Assembly (NCBI GenBank): GCA_009701885.1
Contig: WLJH01000010.1
Span: 62,001-126,000 of the forward strand
Reading direction: 5' to 3'
Length of the DNA: 64,000 nt
Source of the DNA: Actinomycetota bacterium
GTDB lineage: Bacteria; Actinomycetota; Actinomycetes; Propionibacteriales; Nocardioidaceae
Every line of letters starts with the position of its first letter. Positions within the stretch are counted from its first letter, which is position 1. The position numbers and the translations under genes are program-made. Below, in pieces: positions 10,071-18,622 of the stretch. The notes beneath the pieces were generated by a model. That model was not told the DNA's origin and searched no databases. It saw only the letters and a program-made list of their open reading frames with translations.

Positions 10071-11387
10071 ATGGCTGAGTCCCGTGCGGTGACGCGTCGG
10101 CGTACCGCCTCCCCCCTCGTCTCGGCCTTCCTCGCCCTGGCCTCTTCGCACGTCGTCCGCACCCTCGCCGGGTTCGTGTTCTGGGTGCTGGTGGCGCGGC
10201 TCTCCCCGGCGGTCGAGGTCGGCGTCGCCGGCGCCGTGGTCGCCACGGTGACCCTCCTGTCGCGCTTCACCAGCCTGGGCCTGGGCAGCTTCCTCATGGC
10301 CGAGCTGCCCCGGCTCGAGGCAGCGCCGGCCCGCCGCCTGGTCCGGGTCGGGACGGGCGCGGTCGTGGCCGTCACGACGCCGGTGGCGCTGCTGTGGTGC
10401 GGCGCGGCGCTGCTCCTCGACCCGGGCGCCGGCTCCAGCGCCGGCGCAGCGGTCGCCTCGCTCGCCGTCGCAGTGCTGCTCGTCGCGACCACCGTGGCCA
10501 CGACGGTCACCTCGGTCTGGGACTACGCCGCGCTCGGGCTGCGCCGGCCCGGCGCCCAGCTGACCCGCAACCTGGTCGCCGCCTTCGGCCGCTTCCCCCT
10601 GCTGCTGGCCTGGTCGCTGCTCGGGGACGTCGACGCGGCCGCGATCCTGACCTGCTGGTTCGTCCCGCTCCTGGCCTCGGGCCTGGTGCTCGCGGTCCAG
10701 GTGCGGCTGGCCCAGGGCCGCCGCAGCGCAGCGGACAGCAGCCGCGACCTGCTCCTCGCCCACTGGCGCACCTCGCTGGGCCACTGGCTGCTCGACGTCG
10801 CACTGGCTGCCGGTCCGCTGCTCGTCCCCGTCGTGGCGGCGGCCGCGCTCGCGCCCCGGGAGAACGCCTTCTTCACGATGGCGTGGATGGCCGCCTCGGT
10901 CGTCTTCGTCGCCCCCTTCGCGCTGGCGACCTCGCTCTTCGCCGACGCCGCCCAGCACGGCCCCGACGCCTTCGCCGCGCGCTGCCGCCGGGTCCTGCCG
11001 GTCGGGCTCGGGCTGGTGCTCGCGGGCTGTGTGGGCACCTGGGTGGTCGGCCCGCTGTTCTTCCGCGTCTTCGGCGAGGAGTACGTCGACGCCAGCCTGC
11101 CCGTGATGTCCGTCCTGGTCCTCGGCGGCTTCTGGATGGTCGTCAAGGACCTGCTCCTGGACTGGTACCGCCTCGGCCGCCGCTTCGCCCTCGCCACCGG
11201 CGTCGCCCTGACCGCGACCGTGCTCGACGTCGCGGGTGCGCTGGTCGGCGGGTTCGTCCTCGGCGACGGTCGGGGGGTGGCCGTGGGCTGGGTCGGCGCG
11301 TCCGCGCTCCAGCTGCTGCTCGCCTCGCCGCTGGTCCTCGGCTTCGTCCGCCGCATGCTCGCCGCGCGTCCCGAGGCCGACCGGTGA
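10071..11387 (+). CDS. MOP-superfamily flippase / polysaccharide export-like membrane protein
   Basis: A 438-residue protein with about 12 hydrophobic helices in the pattern of Wzx/MurJ-type lipid-linked oligosaccharide flippases: an N-terminal FVFWVLVARLSP segment followed by repeated helix pairs. It would move a lipid-linked or other amphipathic precursor across the cytoplasmic membrane. Its stop overlaps the start of the Aat-like gene (GTGA), so the two are translationally coupled, which hints that the exported precursor carries an amino acid or peptide. No glycosyltransferase lies next to it. The substrate is unknown. Confidence 0.7.
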   Translation: MAESRAVTRRRTASPLVSAFLALASSHVVRTLAGFVFWVLVARLSPAVEVGVAGAVVATVTLLSRFTSLGLGSFLMAELPRLEAAPARRLVRVGTGAVVAVTTPVALLWCGAALLLDPGAGSSAGAAVASLAVAVLLVATTVATTVTSVWDYAALGLRRPGAQLTRNLVAAFGRFPLLLAWSLLGDVDAAAILTCWFVPLLASGLVLAVQVRLAQGRRSAADSSRDLLLAHWRTSLGHWLLDVALAAGPLLVPVVAAAALAPRENAFFTMAWMAASVVFVAPFALATSLFADAAQHGPDAFAARCRRVLPVGLGLVLAGCVGTWVVGPLFFRVFGEEYVDASLPVMSVLVLGGFWMVVKDLLLDWYRLGRRFALATGVALTATVLDVAGALVGGFVLGDGRGVAVGWVGASALQLLLASPLVLGFVRRMLAARPEADR

Positions 11388-12283
11388 GCTCCGACGGCCG
11401 CACCACCGGCCTCGTCGGGTGGGGTCTGGCCCTGCTCGCCCACCTGCTGGGCCGTCGGCCGCGCACCCGACTGCGCCGCACCGCCGTACGCCGGATCCAG
11501 TTGCGCTACCTCGACTGGCCGCTCCAGCGGCTCGCCCTGGCGCTGCTCACCCGCCGCGCCGACCAGTCGTGGTGGGACCGCGTCGCCACCGAGCTGTCCC
11601 CTGCCGAGCACCCGGCCTTCTTCGGGGGCGCCGACACCGCGCGGGCCACGCGAGGGGCGTTCCGGGCCGGGATCTACCCCATGCCCGAGCCGTGCCCCGC
11701 CGACGCCCGGCTGCGTCGCGTCGCGCTGGCCGTGCGAGGGCTGCCGTGGCACTGCCCCGACCCCCGCGCCGTCACCCCCGCCGGCGCGGCCCTGGCCAAC
11801 AAGAGCCTGCGACGCACGCTGCGCGGCAGCGGCTGGACCACCTCGATGGACGGCGCCTTCGAGGAGGTGCTCGCCCACTGCGCCCGCCCGGAGTCCGAGA
11901 ACTACTGGCTGACGCCCGCCCACCGACGTACGTGGCGGGACCTGCACGCCCACGGCGACGCGCACAGCCTGGAGGTGTGGGAGGGCACCGAGCTGGTCGG
12001 CGGGCTCTTCGGCCTCCAGACCGGCGGCGTCTTCTACGTCGCCTCGCTGTTCCACAGCCGTTCCAACGCCTCGAAGGTCGCCGACCTCGACCTCAACGCG
12101 CGGCTCGCGGCCGCGGGCGGGGCGCTCGTCGACGCCGGCGGCTTCTGGTACGACTACTTCGAGTCGGTCGGGGTCCGGCAGGTCTCCCGCGCGGAGTTCC
12201 TCGCCACCCTGCGACGCACCCGTGACGACGTGGTCGACCTCGACCGGGCGCGGCTGCCCGTGGCGCGGCTGCTCCCGGCCTGA
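11384..12283 (+). CDS. leucyl/phenylalanyl-tRNA-protein transferase (Aat)-like
   Basis: A 299-residue protein with the Aat signature series: GIYPMPEP, LPWHCPDPRAV near residues 122-132, then GDAHSLEVWEGTELVGGLFG and SLFHSRSNASK. Aat transfers Leu or Phe from tRNA to protein N-termini and shares its fold with the FemABX and GNAT transferases. About 80 extra residues precede the conserved core. The GTG start overlaps the stop of the flippase gene by 4 nt. Coupling to a flippase is unusual for a classical N-end-rule Aat, so a role in modifying an envelope precursor with an aminoacyl group is possible; that is inference. Confidence 0.75.
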   Translation: MSSDGRTTGLVGWGLALLAHLLGRRPRTRLRRTAVRRIQLRYLDWPLQRLALALLTRRADQSWWDRVATELSPAEHPAFFGGADTARATRGAFRAGIYPMPEPCPADARLRRVALAVRGLPWHCPDPRAVTPAGAALANKSLRRTLRGSGWTTSMDGAFEEVLAHCARPESENYWLTPAHRRTWRDLHAHGDAHSLEVWEGTELVGGLFGLQTGGVFYVASLFHSRSNASKVADLDLNARLAAAGGALVDAGGFWYDYFESVGVRQVSRAEFLATLRRTRDDVVDLDRARLPVARLLPA

Positions 12284-12306
12284 GCTGCTCGGCCTGACCT
12301 GCCCCG

Positions 12307-13122
12307 CTACGTCGCGGACCGGCGCCCGGTGGCGGGGCCGGCGGAGCCCGGCAGGGCGGGCGACCGCGACCCTCGGCGTCGCAGCCGGAACCGCGCGTAC
12401 CCGAAGCCGACCATCTTCTGGAAGTGCCGCAGCCCGCTGGTCTGGGCGCTGATCGGCTCGGTGTCCAGCAGCCACCGCACGCCCCGCTCGGCCAGCCGCG
12501 TCACCAGCTCCACGGTGGCGAGGTAACGGGCGTCGCTGTGGGACGTGCCGTAGCCCAGCGTCCGGAAGTAGCGCAGCACCGCCAGCTCCCCGTCGACCGG
12601 CGTGACGCTGAGCAGCATCGGCGTCCCTGCCGGGTCCCGGGCGACGAGCCACAGGTCGTGGTCGAGCAGGTCGTCGTTGGCCGGTTCGTCGACGCGGTAG
12701 ACCGGGTCCGGGTGCTCGCGCTCGAGCCGGTCGACCAGGTCGAGCAGCCGCTGCCGCTCTTCGGGGCAGTCCACCGGCTCGACGTGCGTCCCGACCGCCC
12801 GGGCCGCCCTCACCTTGCGGCGCAGGGTCTGCGCCCGGCGCCCCTCGAGGTAGGCCCCCGGGACCTCCGGCACCGCCAGCGCCGCGCTGCCCAGCAACCG
12901 GCCCGGCACCCCCGGGGCGATCCGCGCCCGCAGCACCGCTCGCACCGCGTCGCCGCCCGGGGAGGCGGAGGGCCGGACGTCCACCCGCGGCAGCCGTCGT
13001 ACGGCGGCGAGGGCTCGCACCAGATCCGCCGGCCGCCGCAGCGCGAACCTCGCGCCGGGTCGGCCCGCATCGGCGTGCGCGCCCCAGAAGGCATCGATGG
13101 CAGCGATGTGGGAGGGGGGCAT
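12307..13122 (-). CDS. GNAT/FemX-like acyltransferase, hypothetical
   Basis: A 271-residue protein. The C-terminal half (WLVARDPAGTPMLLSVTP, then a helix-rich stretch and TSGLRHFQKMVGFGYARF) resembles the acetyl-CoA-binding half and closing strand of GNAT-fold proteins. The N-terminal half is Arg/Ala-rich without a recognised motif. It is convergent with the Aat-like gene (23 nt gap). A -10 hexamer TAGGGT lies 10 nt before the ATG. Function is not certain; an N-acyl- or aminoacyl-transferase is the best guess. Confidence 0.5.
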   Translation of the reverse strand: MPPSHIAAIDAFWGAHADAGRPGARFALRRPADLVRALAAVRRLPRVDVRPSASPGGDAVRAVLRARIAPGVPGRLLGSAALAVPEVPGAYLEGRRAQTLRRKVRAARAVGTHVEPVDCPEERQRLLDLVDRLEREHPDPVYRVDEPANDDLLDHDLWLVARDPAGTPMLLSVTPVDGELAVLRYFRTLGYGTSHSDARYLATVELVTRLAERGVRWLLDTEPISAQTSGLRHFQKMVGFGYARFRLRRRGSRSPALPGSAGPATGRRSAT

Positions 13123-13132
13123 GACCTGCCCG

Positions 13133-13138
13133 ACCCTA
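13133..13138 (-). promoter_or_regulatory. -10 hexamer TAGGGT of the GNAT-like gene
   Basis: TAGGGT on the minus strand, 10 nt before the ATG at 13122; the leader would be only a few nucleotides. Confidence 0.45.
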
Positions 13139-13193
13139 GTGTTCCGCCGGCGGCCAGTGTCCGGAACGGGCCAGATCAGAGGTGCGGGGCGGG

Positions 13194-14378
13194 TCAGACG
13201 AGGTCGAGCATCCGCGCCCGGTGCGCGCCCTCGGTGGGTCGGTAGGCCTGGGCGACCTCGCCGGTGCCCCGAAGCCGCAGCTCCCCGTCCTCCGGCCCGG
13301 CGTACAGCACCGCACCGCGGGTGAGCCGGACGGCCTCGCCGGCCTCGTTGACCACCTCGACCTCGCCGCCGGTGCAGACCAGGATCCGCGCGCCGCCGTC
13401 GGGCAGCAGGACCCCGTCGACGTCGGCCGGGGAGGTCTGGCTGACCGCGAGGCCGAAGAGGCTGTCGCCCGGCTCGAAGACGTCGGTGCTGGTGCCGAAG
13501 AGGTCGGGCGAGACCCGCGCGACCCGCGACATGTCGGCCTGGATGCTCGCGACCACGCCGGCGGGCGAGAGCGTCTTGTCGGTGAGGCCGGCGCGCAGCA
13601 CGTTGTCGGAGTTGACCATCACCTCCACGCACATGCCGCGCAGGTGGGCGTGGATGATGCCGGCCCCGAGGTACGCCGCCTCGCCGGGCTGCAGGGTCAG
13701 TCGGTTGAGCAGCAGCGACACCACGACCCCGACGTCACCGGGGTAGTGCGGGGCGATCTCGGTGGCCGAGGCGTAGGCACGCTTGATGTCCAGGCCCAGC
13801 GCGAGACGGCCGTGGCACAGCGCGACCACCTCGTGCACCTCGTGCGGCGTCGGGGGCTCGAGCAGCAGCGCCTCGAGCATCCGCACGATGCCGTGGAAGC
13901 CGGGGTTGGCGGCGAGCTGGTCGTGCATCCGCTGGGTCACCGGGTGCTCCAGCGGCCCGAGTATCCGCAGGATCTCGGCGGTCGGCCGGAAGCCGACGAG
14001 GGTGTCGAAGGCCGTCAGGGCGTAGACCATCTCCGGCTTGGGGTTGGGGTCCTTGAAGACCCGCTGCGGCGACTCCAGCGGCACGCCCTCGGCCTCCTCG
14101 GCCTCGAAGCCCTTGCGCGCCAGCTCGGCGTTGGGGTGCACCTGGATCGAGAGCGGTTTGGCGGCCGAGAGCAGCTTCATCATGAAGGGCAGCTCGCCCG
14201 CGACCTCGCTCAGCGGCACCCGACCCTCGGGCCCCTGCACCATCGCCGGTCCCAGGGGGTGGGTGCCCATCCACACCTCGGCCATCGGCTGGCCCGTGGC
14301 CGCCCGCCCGATGAAGGAGGGGATGTCGAAGGCCGTGCCCCAGGCGTAGGCCTGGGACGGGCAGTCGAGGAGGTGCAT
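13194..14378 (-). CDS. manA: mannose-6-phosphate isomerase, class I
   Basis: A 394-residue zinc-dependent isomerase converting fructose-6-phosphate and mannose-6-phosphate. It opens with the family start AYAWGTAFDIPSFIG and contains the metal-site motifs SIQVHPN, KPEM and GIIHAHLRG (Gln, His, Glu and His ligands). Length is typical. It supplies mannose-6-phosphate for GDP-mannose, the precursor used by gmd-fcl at 45-47 kb. No phosphomannomutase or GDP-mannose pyrophosphorylase gene is in the window. It begins 6 nt after a TAGGGT hexamer, consistent with a leaderless message. Confidence 0.93.
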   Translation of the reverse strand: MHLLDCPSQAYAWGTAFDIPSFIGRAATGQPMAEVWMGTHPLGPAMVQGPEGRVPLSEVAGELPFMMKLLSAAKPLSIQVHPNAELARKGFEAEEAEGVPLESPQRVFKDPNPKPEMVYALTAFDTLVGFRPTAEILRILGPLEHPVTQRMHDQLAANPGFHGIVRMLEALLLEPPTPHEVHEVVALCHGRLALGLDIKRAYASATEIAPHYPGDVGVVVSLLLNRLTLQPGEAAYLGAGIIHAHLRGMCVEVMVNSDNVLRAGLTDKTLSPAGVVASIQADMSRVARVSPDLFGTSTDVFEPGDSLFGLAVSQTSPADVDGVLLPDGGARILVCTGGEVEVVNEAGEAVRLTRGAVLYAGPEDGELRLRGTGEVAQAYRPTEGAHRARMLDLV

Positions 14379-14384
14379 AGGTGA

Positions 14385-14390
14385 ACCCTA
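14385..14390 (-). promoter_or_regulatory. -10 hexamer TAGGGT of manA
   Basis: TAGGGT-N6-ATG on the minus strand, the leaderless arrangement. Confidence 0.55.
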
Positions 14391-14433
14391 GGCGGATCGC
14401 CGCCCGGCCGGGCCCGTTGCCCCCGAGCTGCGT

Positions 14434-14483
14434 GGGACGTCATACGGAGGGGAGGTCCGTCCACCCTCGGCGTATGACGTCCC
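14434..14483 (-). terminator. 12-bp stem hairpin downstream of aacS
   Basis: The arms gggacgtcatac (14434-14445) and gtatgacgtccc (14472-14483) are perfectly complementary across a 26-nt loop. It lies just after the acetoacetyl-CoA synthetase stop and before the manA promoter. No U-tract; it could also be a regulator-binding dyad. Confidence 0.5.
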
Positions 14484-14501
14484 CCCGAGGATCGGTCCCG
14501 G

Positions 14502-16541
14502 TCAGCCCCGCCCCGCGGCGTACGCCGCCAGCTCGGCCAGCCCGGACGGATCGTCGAGCGCGCCGGCGGCCACGACCTCGTCGGGCGAGGCCCCGCGCAG
14601 GATCTTCTTCACCGGGACCTCCAGCTTCTTGCCCGACAGGGTCCGCGGCAGCGACCGCACGACGTGCAGGGTGTCGGGGACGTGCCGCGGGGAGAGCCGG
14701 GTCCGCAGCTCGGCGGCGACCTTGGCAGCCAGGCCGTCCTCGGACGCGCCGGGCGCGAGCGCCACGAAGAGCACCAGCTCCCCGGCCCCGCCCTCGCTGT
14801 CCTCGAGGTGGACCACGAGCGAGTCCCTGACCTCGGGCAGCTCCTCGACGACGCGGTAGAACTCCGAGGTCCCCAGCCGCACGCCGCCGCGGTTGAGGGT
14901 GGCGTCGGAGCGGCCGGTGATGACCAGCGAGCCGCGCCCGGTGACGGTGACCCAGTCGCCGTGGCGCCACACGCCGGGGATCTCCTCGAAGTACGCCGCG
15001 TGGTAGCGCGAGCCGTCCTCGTCGCCCCAGAACCCGACCGGCATCGAGGGCATCGGCCGGGTCAGCACCAGCTCGCCGACCTCGTCGACGACCGGTGCCC
15101 AGTCGCCGGCGCCGAGCCGGGACTCGGCGTACGCCTCGACGCCGATGCCGGGCAGCCGCGCGGGGATCTCGCCCTCCCACACCGGGGTCAGCGGGGTCGG
15201 TCCGACGAAGGCGTTGCAGACGTCGGTGCCGCCCGAGATCGAGCCGACCTGCGCGGTCGCCGAGACCGCCTCGTGCACCCACGCGAAGCCCCCGGCCGGC
15301 AGCGGGGCGCCGGTCGAGCCGACCCCGCGCAGCCGCGACAGGTCGAGCTCCTCACCGGGGCGCAGCCCCGCCTTGCGGCAGGTCATGAGGAACGGCGCGG
15401 AGGTGCCGTAGTAGGTGAGCCCGGCGTCCGCGGCGAGCTCCCACTGCGACATCAGCGTGGGGTGGGCGGGGTTGCCGTCGAAGAGCACGACGCTCGACCC
15501 GACGAGCAGCCCGGAGACGAGGTAGTTCCACATCATCCAGCCGGTCGTGGAGAACCACGAGAACCGGTCCCCCGGCCCCAGGTCGGTGAAGAGCCCGAGG
15601 GCGGCGGCGTGCCCGAGGGTGATGCCGCCGTGGCCGTGGACGATCGGCTTGGGCAGGCCGGTGGTGCCGCTGGAGAACAGCACGTAGAGCGGGTGGTCGA
15701 AGGGCACGTCCTCGAACGCCACGACCTCGCGCCGGTCGGGGTGCAGGTCGTCCCACAGCACGGTCTCGCGCGCGTCGGTCGCCGCGGGGCCGGTCGAGGC
15801 GGGGTCCAGGTGGGGCAGGTGCACCACGGCCCGCACCGACGGCAGCGCCGCGAGCACCTGCGCGACCTCCGCCTCGCGGGAGACCGGCTTGTCGCCGTAC
15901 CGGTAGCCGTCGACGGCCATCAGCACCACCGGCTCGATCTGCCCGAGCCGGTCGACCACCGACTGGGTCCCGAACTCCGGTGCCACCGAGCAGAAGACCG
16001 CCCCGAGCGAGGCGGTGGCGAGGAGGAGGACGAGGGTCTCGCCCACGTTAGGTGCGTACGCCGCCACGCGGTCGCCCCGCTCGACGCCGAGGTGCACGAG
16101 GCCGGCCCGTGCGCGCGCGACGTCGGCGCGCAGCTCGGCCGCGGTCCAGGTGCGCTCGTCGCGCGACTGCGACCGCGACACCACCACGACGTCGTCGTCG
16201 GCACGGCCCGGCAGCGCGAGCATGGCCTGCGCGTAGTTGGTCGTGACCTCGGGGAACCACGTCGCGCTCCCCGGCGCCAGCGGCAGCCGCTCCTCGAGCG
16301 CGACCGTCGGTTCAGGGGCGGCCGGCAGCCGCAGCTCGCGCCAGACCTCCAGCCACCAGGTGTCGAGGTGCTCCAGGCTCCAGCGCCGCAGCTGCTCGTA
16401 GTCGTCGGCGAAGTCGACGCCGTACTCCGCCTCCAGGCGCCGCGCGAACCGACCGAGCCGCGAGGCCTCCCACGGCCCCGGCTCCCACAGCACCCGCGGG
16501 ATGTCCTGAGCTGCCGCGTCCCGAGATGTGTCGTCGCTCAC
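14502..16541 (-). CDS. aacS: acetoacetate-CoA ligase (acetoacetyl-CoA synthetase)
   Basis: A 679-residue member of the ANL adenylating superfamily activating acetoacetate to acetoacetyl-CoA with ATP. The adenylation motif FSSGTTGLPKPIVHGHGG is present, as are the acyl-CoA-synthetase-type motifs TTGWMMWNYL and the C-terminal hinge and Lys region (LPRTLSGKKLEVPVKKIL). The N-terminal cap and full length match acetoacetyl-CoA synthetases, not acetyl-CoA synthetases. It starts at a GTG 6 nt after TAGGGT. Likely used in ketone-body or short-chain acid catabolism. Confidence 0.9.
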   Translation of the reverse strand: MSDDTSRDAAAQDIPRVLWEPGPWEASRLGRFARRLEAEYGVDFADDYEQLRRWSLEHLDTWWLEVWRELRLPAAPEPTVALEERLPLAPGSATWFPEVTTNYAQAMLALPGRADDDVVVVSRSQSRDERTWTAAELRADVARARAGLVHLGVERGDRVAAYAPNVGETLVLLLATASLGAVFCSVAPEFGTQSVVDRLGQIEPVVLMAVDGYRYGDKPVSREAEVAQVLAALPSVRAVVHLPHLDPASTGPAATDARETVLWDDLHPDRREVVAFEDVPFDHPLYVLFSSGTTGLPKPIVHGHGGITLGHAAALGLFTDLGPGDRFSWFSTTGWMMWNYLVSGLLVGSSVVLFDGNPAHPTLMSQWELAADAGLTYYGTSAPFLMTCRKAGLRPGEELDLSRLRGVGSTGAPLPAGGFAWVHEAVSATAQVGSISGGTDVCNAFVGPTPLTPVWEGEIPARLPGIGVEAYAESRLGAGDWAPVVDEVGELVLTRPMPSMPVGFWGDEDGSRYHAAYFEEIPGVWRHGDWVTVTGRGSLVITGRSDATLNRGGVRLGTSEFYRVVEELPEVRDSLVVHLEDSEGGAGELVLFVALAPGASEDGLAAKVAAELRTRLSPRHVPDTLHVVRSLPRTLSGKKLEVPVKKILRGASPDEVVAAGALDDPSGLAELAAYAAGRG

Positions 16542-16547
16542 CCCGCC

Positions 16548-16553
16548 ACCCTA
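16548..16553 (-). promoter_or_regulatory. -10 hexamer TAGGGT of aacS
   Basis: TAGGGT-N6-GTG on the minus strand. Confidence 0.55.
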
Positions 16554-16592
16554 GAGCGCCTCGCGGACACGGCGTCTCGGCCCCGATCGACC

Positions 16593-16598
16593 TACCGT
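16593..16598 (+). promoter_or_regulatory. -10 hexamer TACCGT of the MFS gene
   Basis: TACCGT-N7-GTG. Because it overlaps an earlier in-frame GTG (16597), it favours 16606 as the translation start. Confidence 0.45.
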
Positions 16599-16605
16599 GG
16601 TTGAC

Positions 16606-18144
16606 GTGGACAACCGGGCGGTCGAGGGGCGGAGCACTGCTGCGACCCCCGACCCCTCGCTCGTCGAGGTGCGAGGCGCGCCAGCGCCGAGCCACGAGAC
16701 CCCCGCACCCGACAGCGGCGACCGCCCGCCCCGCCCGTACCTCCTCACCACCCTCGCCCTGCTGACGACGATCACGGCGATCACCAGCAGCCTCGGCGCC
16801 CCTCTGGTCCCGAGCGTGGTGGAGCACTTCGACGTCCGCCTCACCACCGCCCAGTGGAGCCTGACCGCGGCCCTGCTCGCGGGTGCGGTCAGCACCCCGG
16901 TGGTCGGGCGCTTCGCGTCCGGGCGCGTACGCCGTCCGACGATCCTCGCGGGCCTGGCGACCGTCCTGCTCGGCACCGTCCTCGCGGCCGCCGCGGTGCC
17001 CCTGGAGAGCTTCGCGCTGCTGGTCGCCGCCCGCGCCCTGCAGGGGATCGGGATGTCCCTGGTGCCGCTCGCGATGGCGGTCGCCCGCGACGAGCTGGCC
17101 GGGGCGAAGCAGTCGCGCGCCATCGCGCTGCTCAGCGTGACGATGGTGGCGGGGGCCGGGCTCGGCTACCCCCTCACCGCGCTGATGGCGCTGATCGGCG
17201 GGCTCGTCGCCGCCTACGCCCTCGGCGCCGTGCTGACGGTCGTCAGCCTCGTGCTGGCGCTGCGGTTCGTGCCGGGTGCACCCGGGGTCGAGCCGGCCCG
17301 GGTCGACTGGCTGGGCGCGGCCGGCCTCACGGTGGCGATGCTCGCGACGCTGCTCGCGGTCTCCGAGGGCGAGGTGTGGGGCTGGGACGACCCGAGGACG
17401 CTCGGGCTCGGGGCGGTCGGCCTGCTCGGCCTCGCCGGCTGGACGGCGTACACGCTGGGCAGCCGGCACCCGCTCGTCGACCTGCGCCTCGCGGTCCGAC
17501 CCGGCATCGCCGCACCCAACCTGGTCGCGGTCATCGCGGGCGTCGGGATGTACTCCCTGCTCACCCTCGTCGTCGTCCTCGTCCGCGCCGACCCGGCGTC
17601 GGATCCCGGGGGCGGTTTCGGCCTCGACGAGAGCGTGCTCGCGGCGGGCATGGTCCTCGTGCCGTACTCCCTCATGTCGGTCCTCGGCAACCAGCTCGCC
17701 CGCCTCGTCCTGGCCCGCGTCGGCCGCCGCACCCTGCTGCCCGCGGGCAGCCTGATGTTCATGAGCGCGACCCTCGCGCTCGCGGTCTGGCACGACCACC
17801 TGTGGCAGGCGCTCGCGGTGATGGCGCTCGGCGGCCTCGGCAGCGGCTTCACGTTCTCCAGCCTCGCGGTGCTGATGGTCCCGCACGTCCCCGCGGCCGA
17901 GACCGGCTCGGCGATGGCGTTCAACCAGGTGCTGCGCTACCTCGGCTTCACCACCGGCTCGGCCGTCTCCGTCGCCCTGATGGCGGCGTACGGCGGCGGG
18001 GAGACCGGCTTCCGAGCCGCCCTGTTCACGATCGCCGGGATCTGGGTCGTCGCCATCGCCGGCGCGCTCCTCCTCGACCGCCGCCCCTCACCGGTGGTCG
18101 AGCAGCGAGGTGCGCCAGCGACGAGCGGGCGTCGAGACCACTGA
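16606..18144 (+). CDS. MFS transporter
   Basis: A 512-residue major facilitator with 12-14 hydrophobic helices. The first helix pair is followed by a motif-A-like loop (GRFASGRVRRPTILAG) and a motif-C-like helix, as in drug/proton antiporters of the DHA2 kind. Likely exports a small molecule; the substrate is unknown. Both ends of the protein are encoded by copies of the dispersed GGTCGAG...CGAGACC repeat: residues about 19-33 (SLVEVRGAPAPSHET) and the last 15 or so (VVEQRGAPATSGRRDH). The start at 16606 is preferred over 16597 because of the -10 position. Confidence 0.85.
   Translation: MDNRAVEGRSTAATPDPSLVEVRGAPAPSHETPAPDSGDRPPRPYLLTTLALLTTITAITSSLGAPLVPSVVEHFDVRLTTAQWSLTAALLAGAVSTPVVGRFASGRVRRPTILAGLATVLLGTVLAAAAVPLESFALLVAARALQGIGMSLVPLAMAVARDELAGAKQSRAIALLSVTMVAGAGLGYPLTALMALIGGLVAAYALGAVLTVVSLVLALRFVPGAPGVEPARVDWLGAAGLTVAMLATLLAVSEGEVWGWDDPRTLGLGAVGLLGLAGWTAYTLGSRHPLVDLRLAVRPGIAAPNLVAVIAGVGMYSLLTLVVVLVRADPASDPGGGFGLDESVLAAGMVLVPYSLMSVLGNQLARLVLARVGRRTLLPAGSLMFMSATLALAVWHDHLWQALAVMALGGLGSGFTFSSLAVLMVPHVPAAETGSAMAFNQVLRYLGFTTGSAVSVALMAAYGGGETGFRAALFTIAGIWVVAIAGALLLDRRPSPVVEQRGAPATSGRRDH
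16660..16704. repeat. GGTCGAG...CGAGACC-type dispersed repeat, inside the MFS gene 5' end
   Basis: It begins ctcgtcgaggtgcgag and ends gagccacgagacccc, with an internal ggcgcgccagcgcc dyad. It is read through in frame as the N-terminal tail of the MFS protein. Confidence 0.7.
18096..18139. repeat. GGTCGAG...CGAGACC dispersed repeat, inside the MFS gene 3' end
   Basis: It begins ggtcgagcagcgag and ends ggcgtcgagacc. It forms the last codons of the MFS gene and stops 5 nt before the gene's end. Confidence 0.75.
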
Positions 18145-18153
18145 CCACCCGCT

Positions 18154-18186
18154 GGTCGAGGTGCGAGCGGACCGAGCCACGAGACC
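18154..18186. repeat. GGTCGAG...CGAGACC dispersed repeat (intergenic)
   Basis: It begins ggtcgaggtgcgagcgg and ends gagccacgagacc; nearly identical to the copy at 31233-31265. Confidence 0.8.
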
Positions 18187-18195
18187 CCCTGCAGC

Positions 18196-18232
18196 GGTCG
18201 AGGAGGCGCGCCAGCGCCGTCGTCTCCAGACC
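18196..18232. repeat. GGTCGAG...CCAGACC degenerate repeat copy
   Basis: It begins ggtcgaggaggcgcg and ends gtcgtctccagacc, abutting the 18154-18186 copy. It lies just downstream of the PIN toxin gene and ends 6 nt before its stop codon. Confidence 0.65.
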
Positions 18233-18238
18233 CTGCAC

Positions 18239-18622
18239 TCAGGCAGGCGCGACCACCTCGAGCCCCATCGACCTCGCAGCCTCACTCAGCCGCCGGTCGT
18301 AGGTGAGGATCGCTCGGGCGTCGAGCCGCAGCGCGCCCTGCAGGTGCAGCGCGTCGAGCGCGCGCAGCTGGGGGAAGGCGAGGACGCCGGCGGAGACGAA
18401 GTCGGAGCGGGAGAGACCGACGACCGACACCCCTGCGAGCAACGCAGTGACCCGGCTCTGGTCGATGCTGTGCCGGACACACATCCGCCGCAGCTCGGTC
18501 TCGAGAAGGTAGGTGGAGACGAGGCGCTCGGAGCCGCGGTCCAGCCACGAGACCAACGCAGGCGTCTCCGTCTGCGGGTTGAGCATCGCCCCGAAGGCAG
18601 AAGCGTCGACGTAGACGCTCAC
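18239..18622 (-). CDS. PIN-domain toxin (VapC-like)
   Basis: A 127-residue PIN-domain ribonuclease, the toxin of a type II module. The acidic residues expected for Mg2+-dependent RNA cleavage are visible: Asp in YVDAS near residue 6, Glu in LLETELRR, Asp in ALDALHL and Asp in TYDRRL. The GTG start overlaps the antitoxin stop by 4 nt (GTGA), so translation is coupled. The protein is clearly related to the second PIN toxin at 32015-32398, sharing the C-terminal LDALHL...TYD...EAAR pattern. Confidence 0.85.
   Translation of the reverse strand: MSVYVDASAFGAMLNPQTETPALVSWLDRGSERLVSTYLLETELRRMCVRHSIDQSRVTALLAGVSVVGLSRSDFVSAGVLAFPQLRALDALHLQGALRLDARAILTYDRRLSEAARSMGLEVVAPA

Noticed and set aside
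7978..10092. A 704-codon plus-strand frame over the dikinase-like gene
   Set aside because: The minus-strand frame has clear catalytic motifs; the plus-strand product is low-complexity Gln/His/Arg/Gly-rich.
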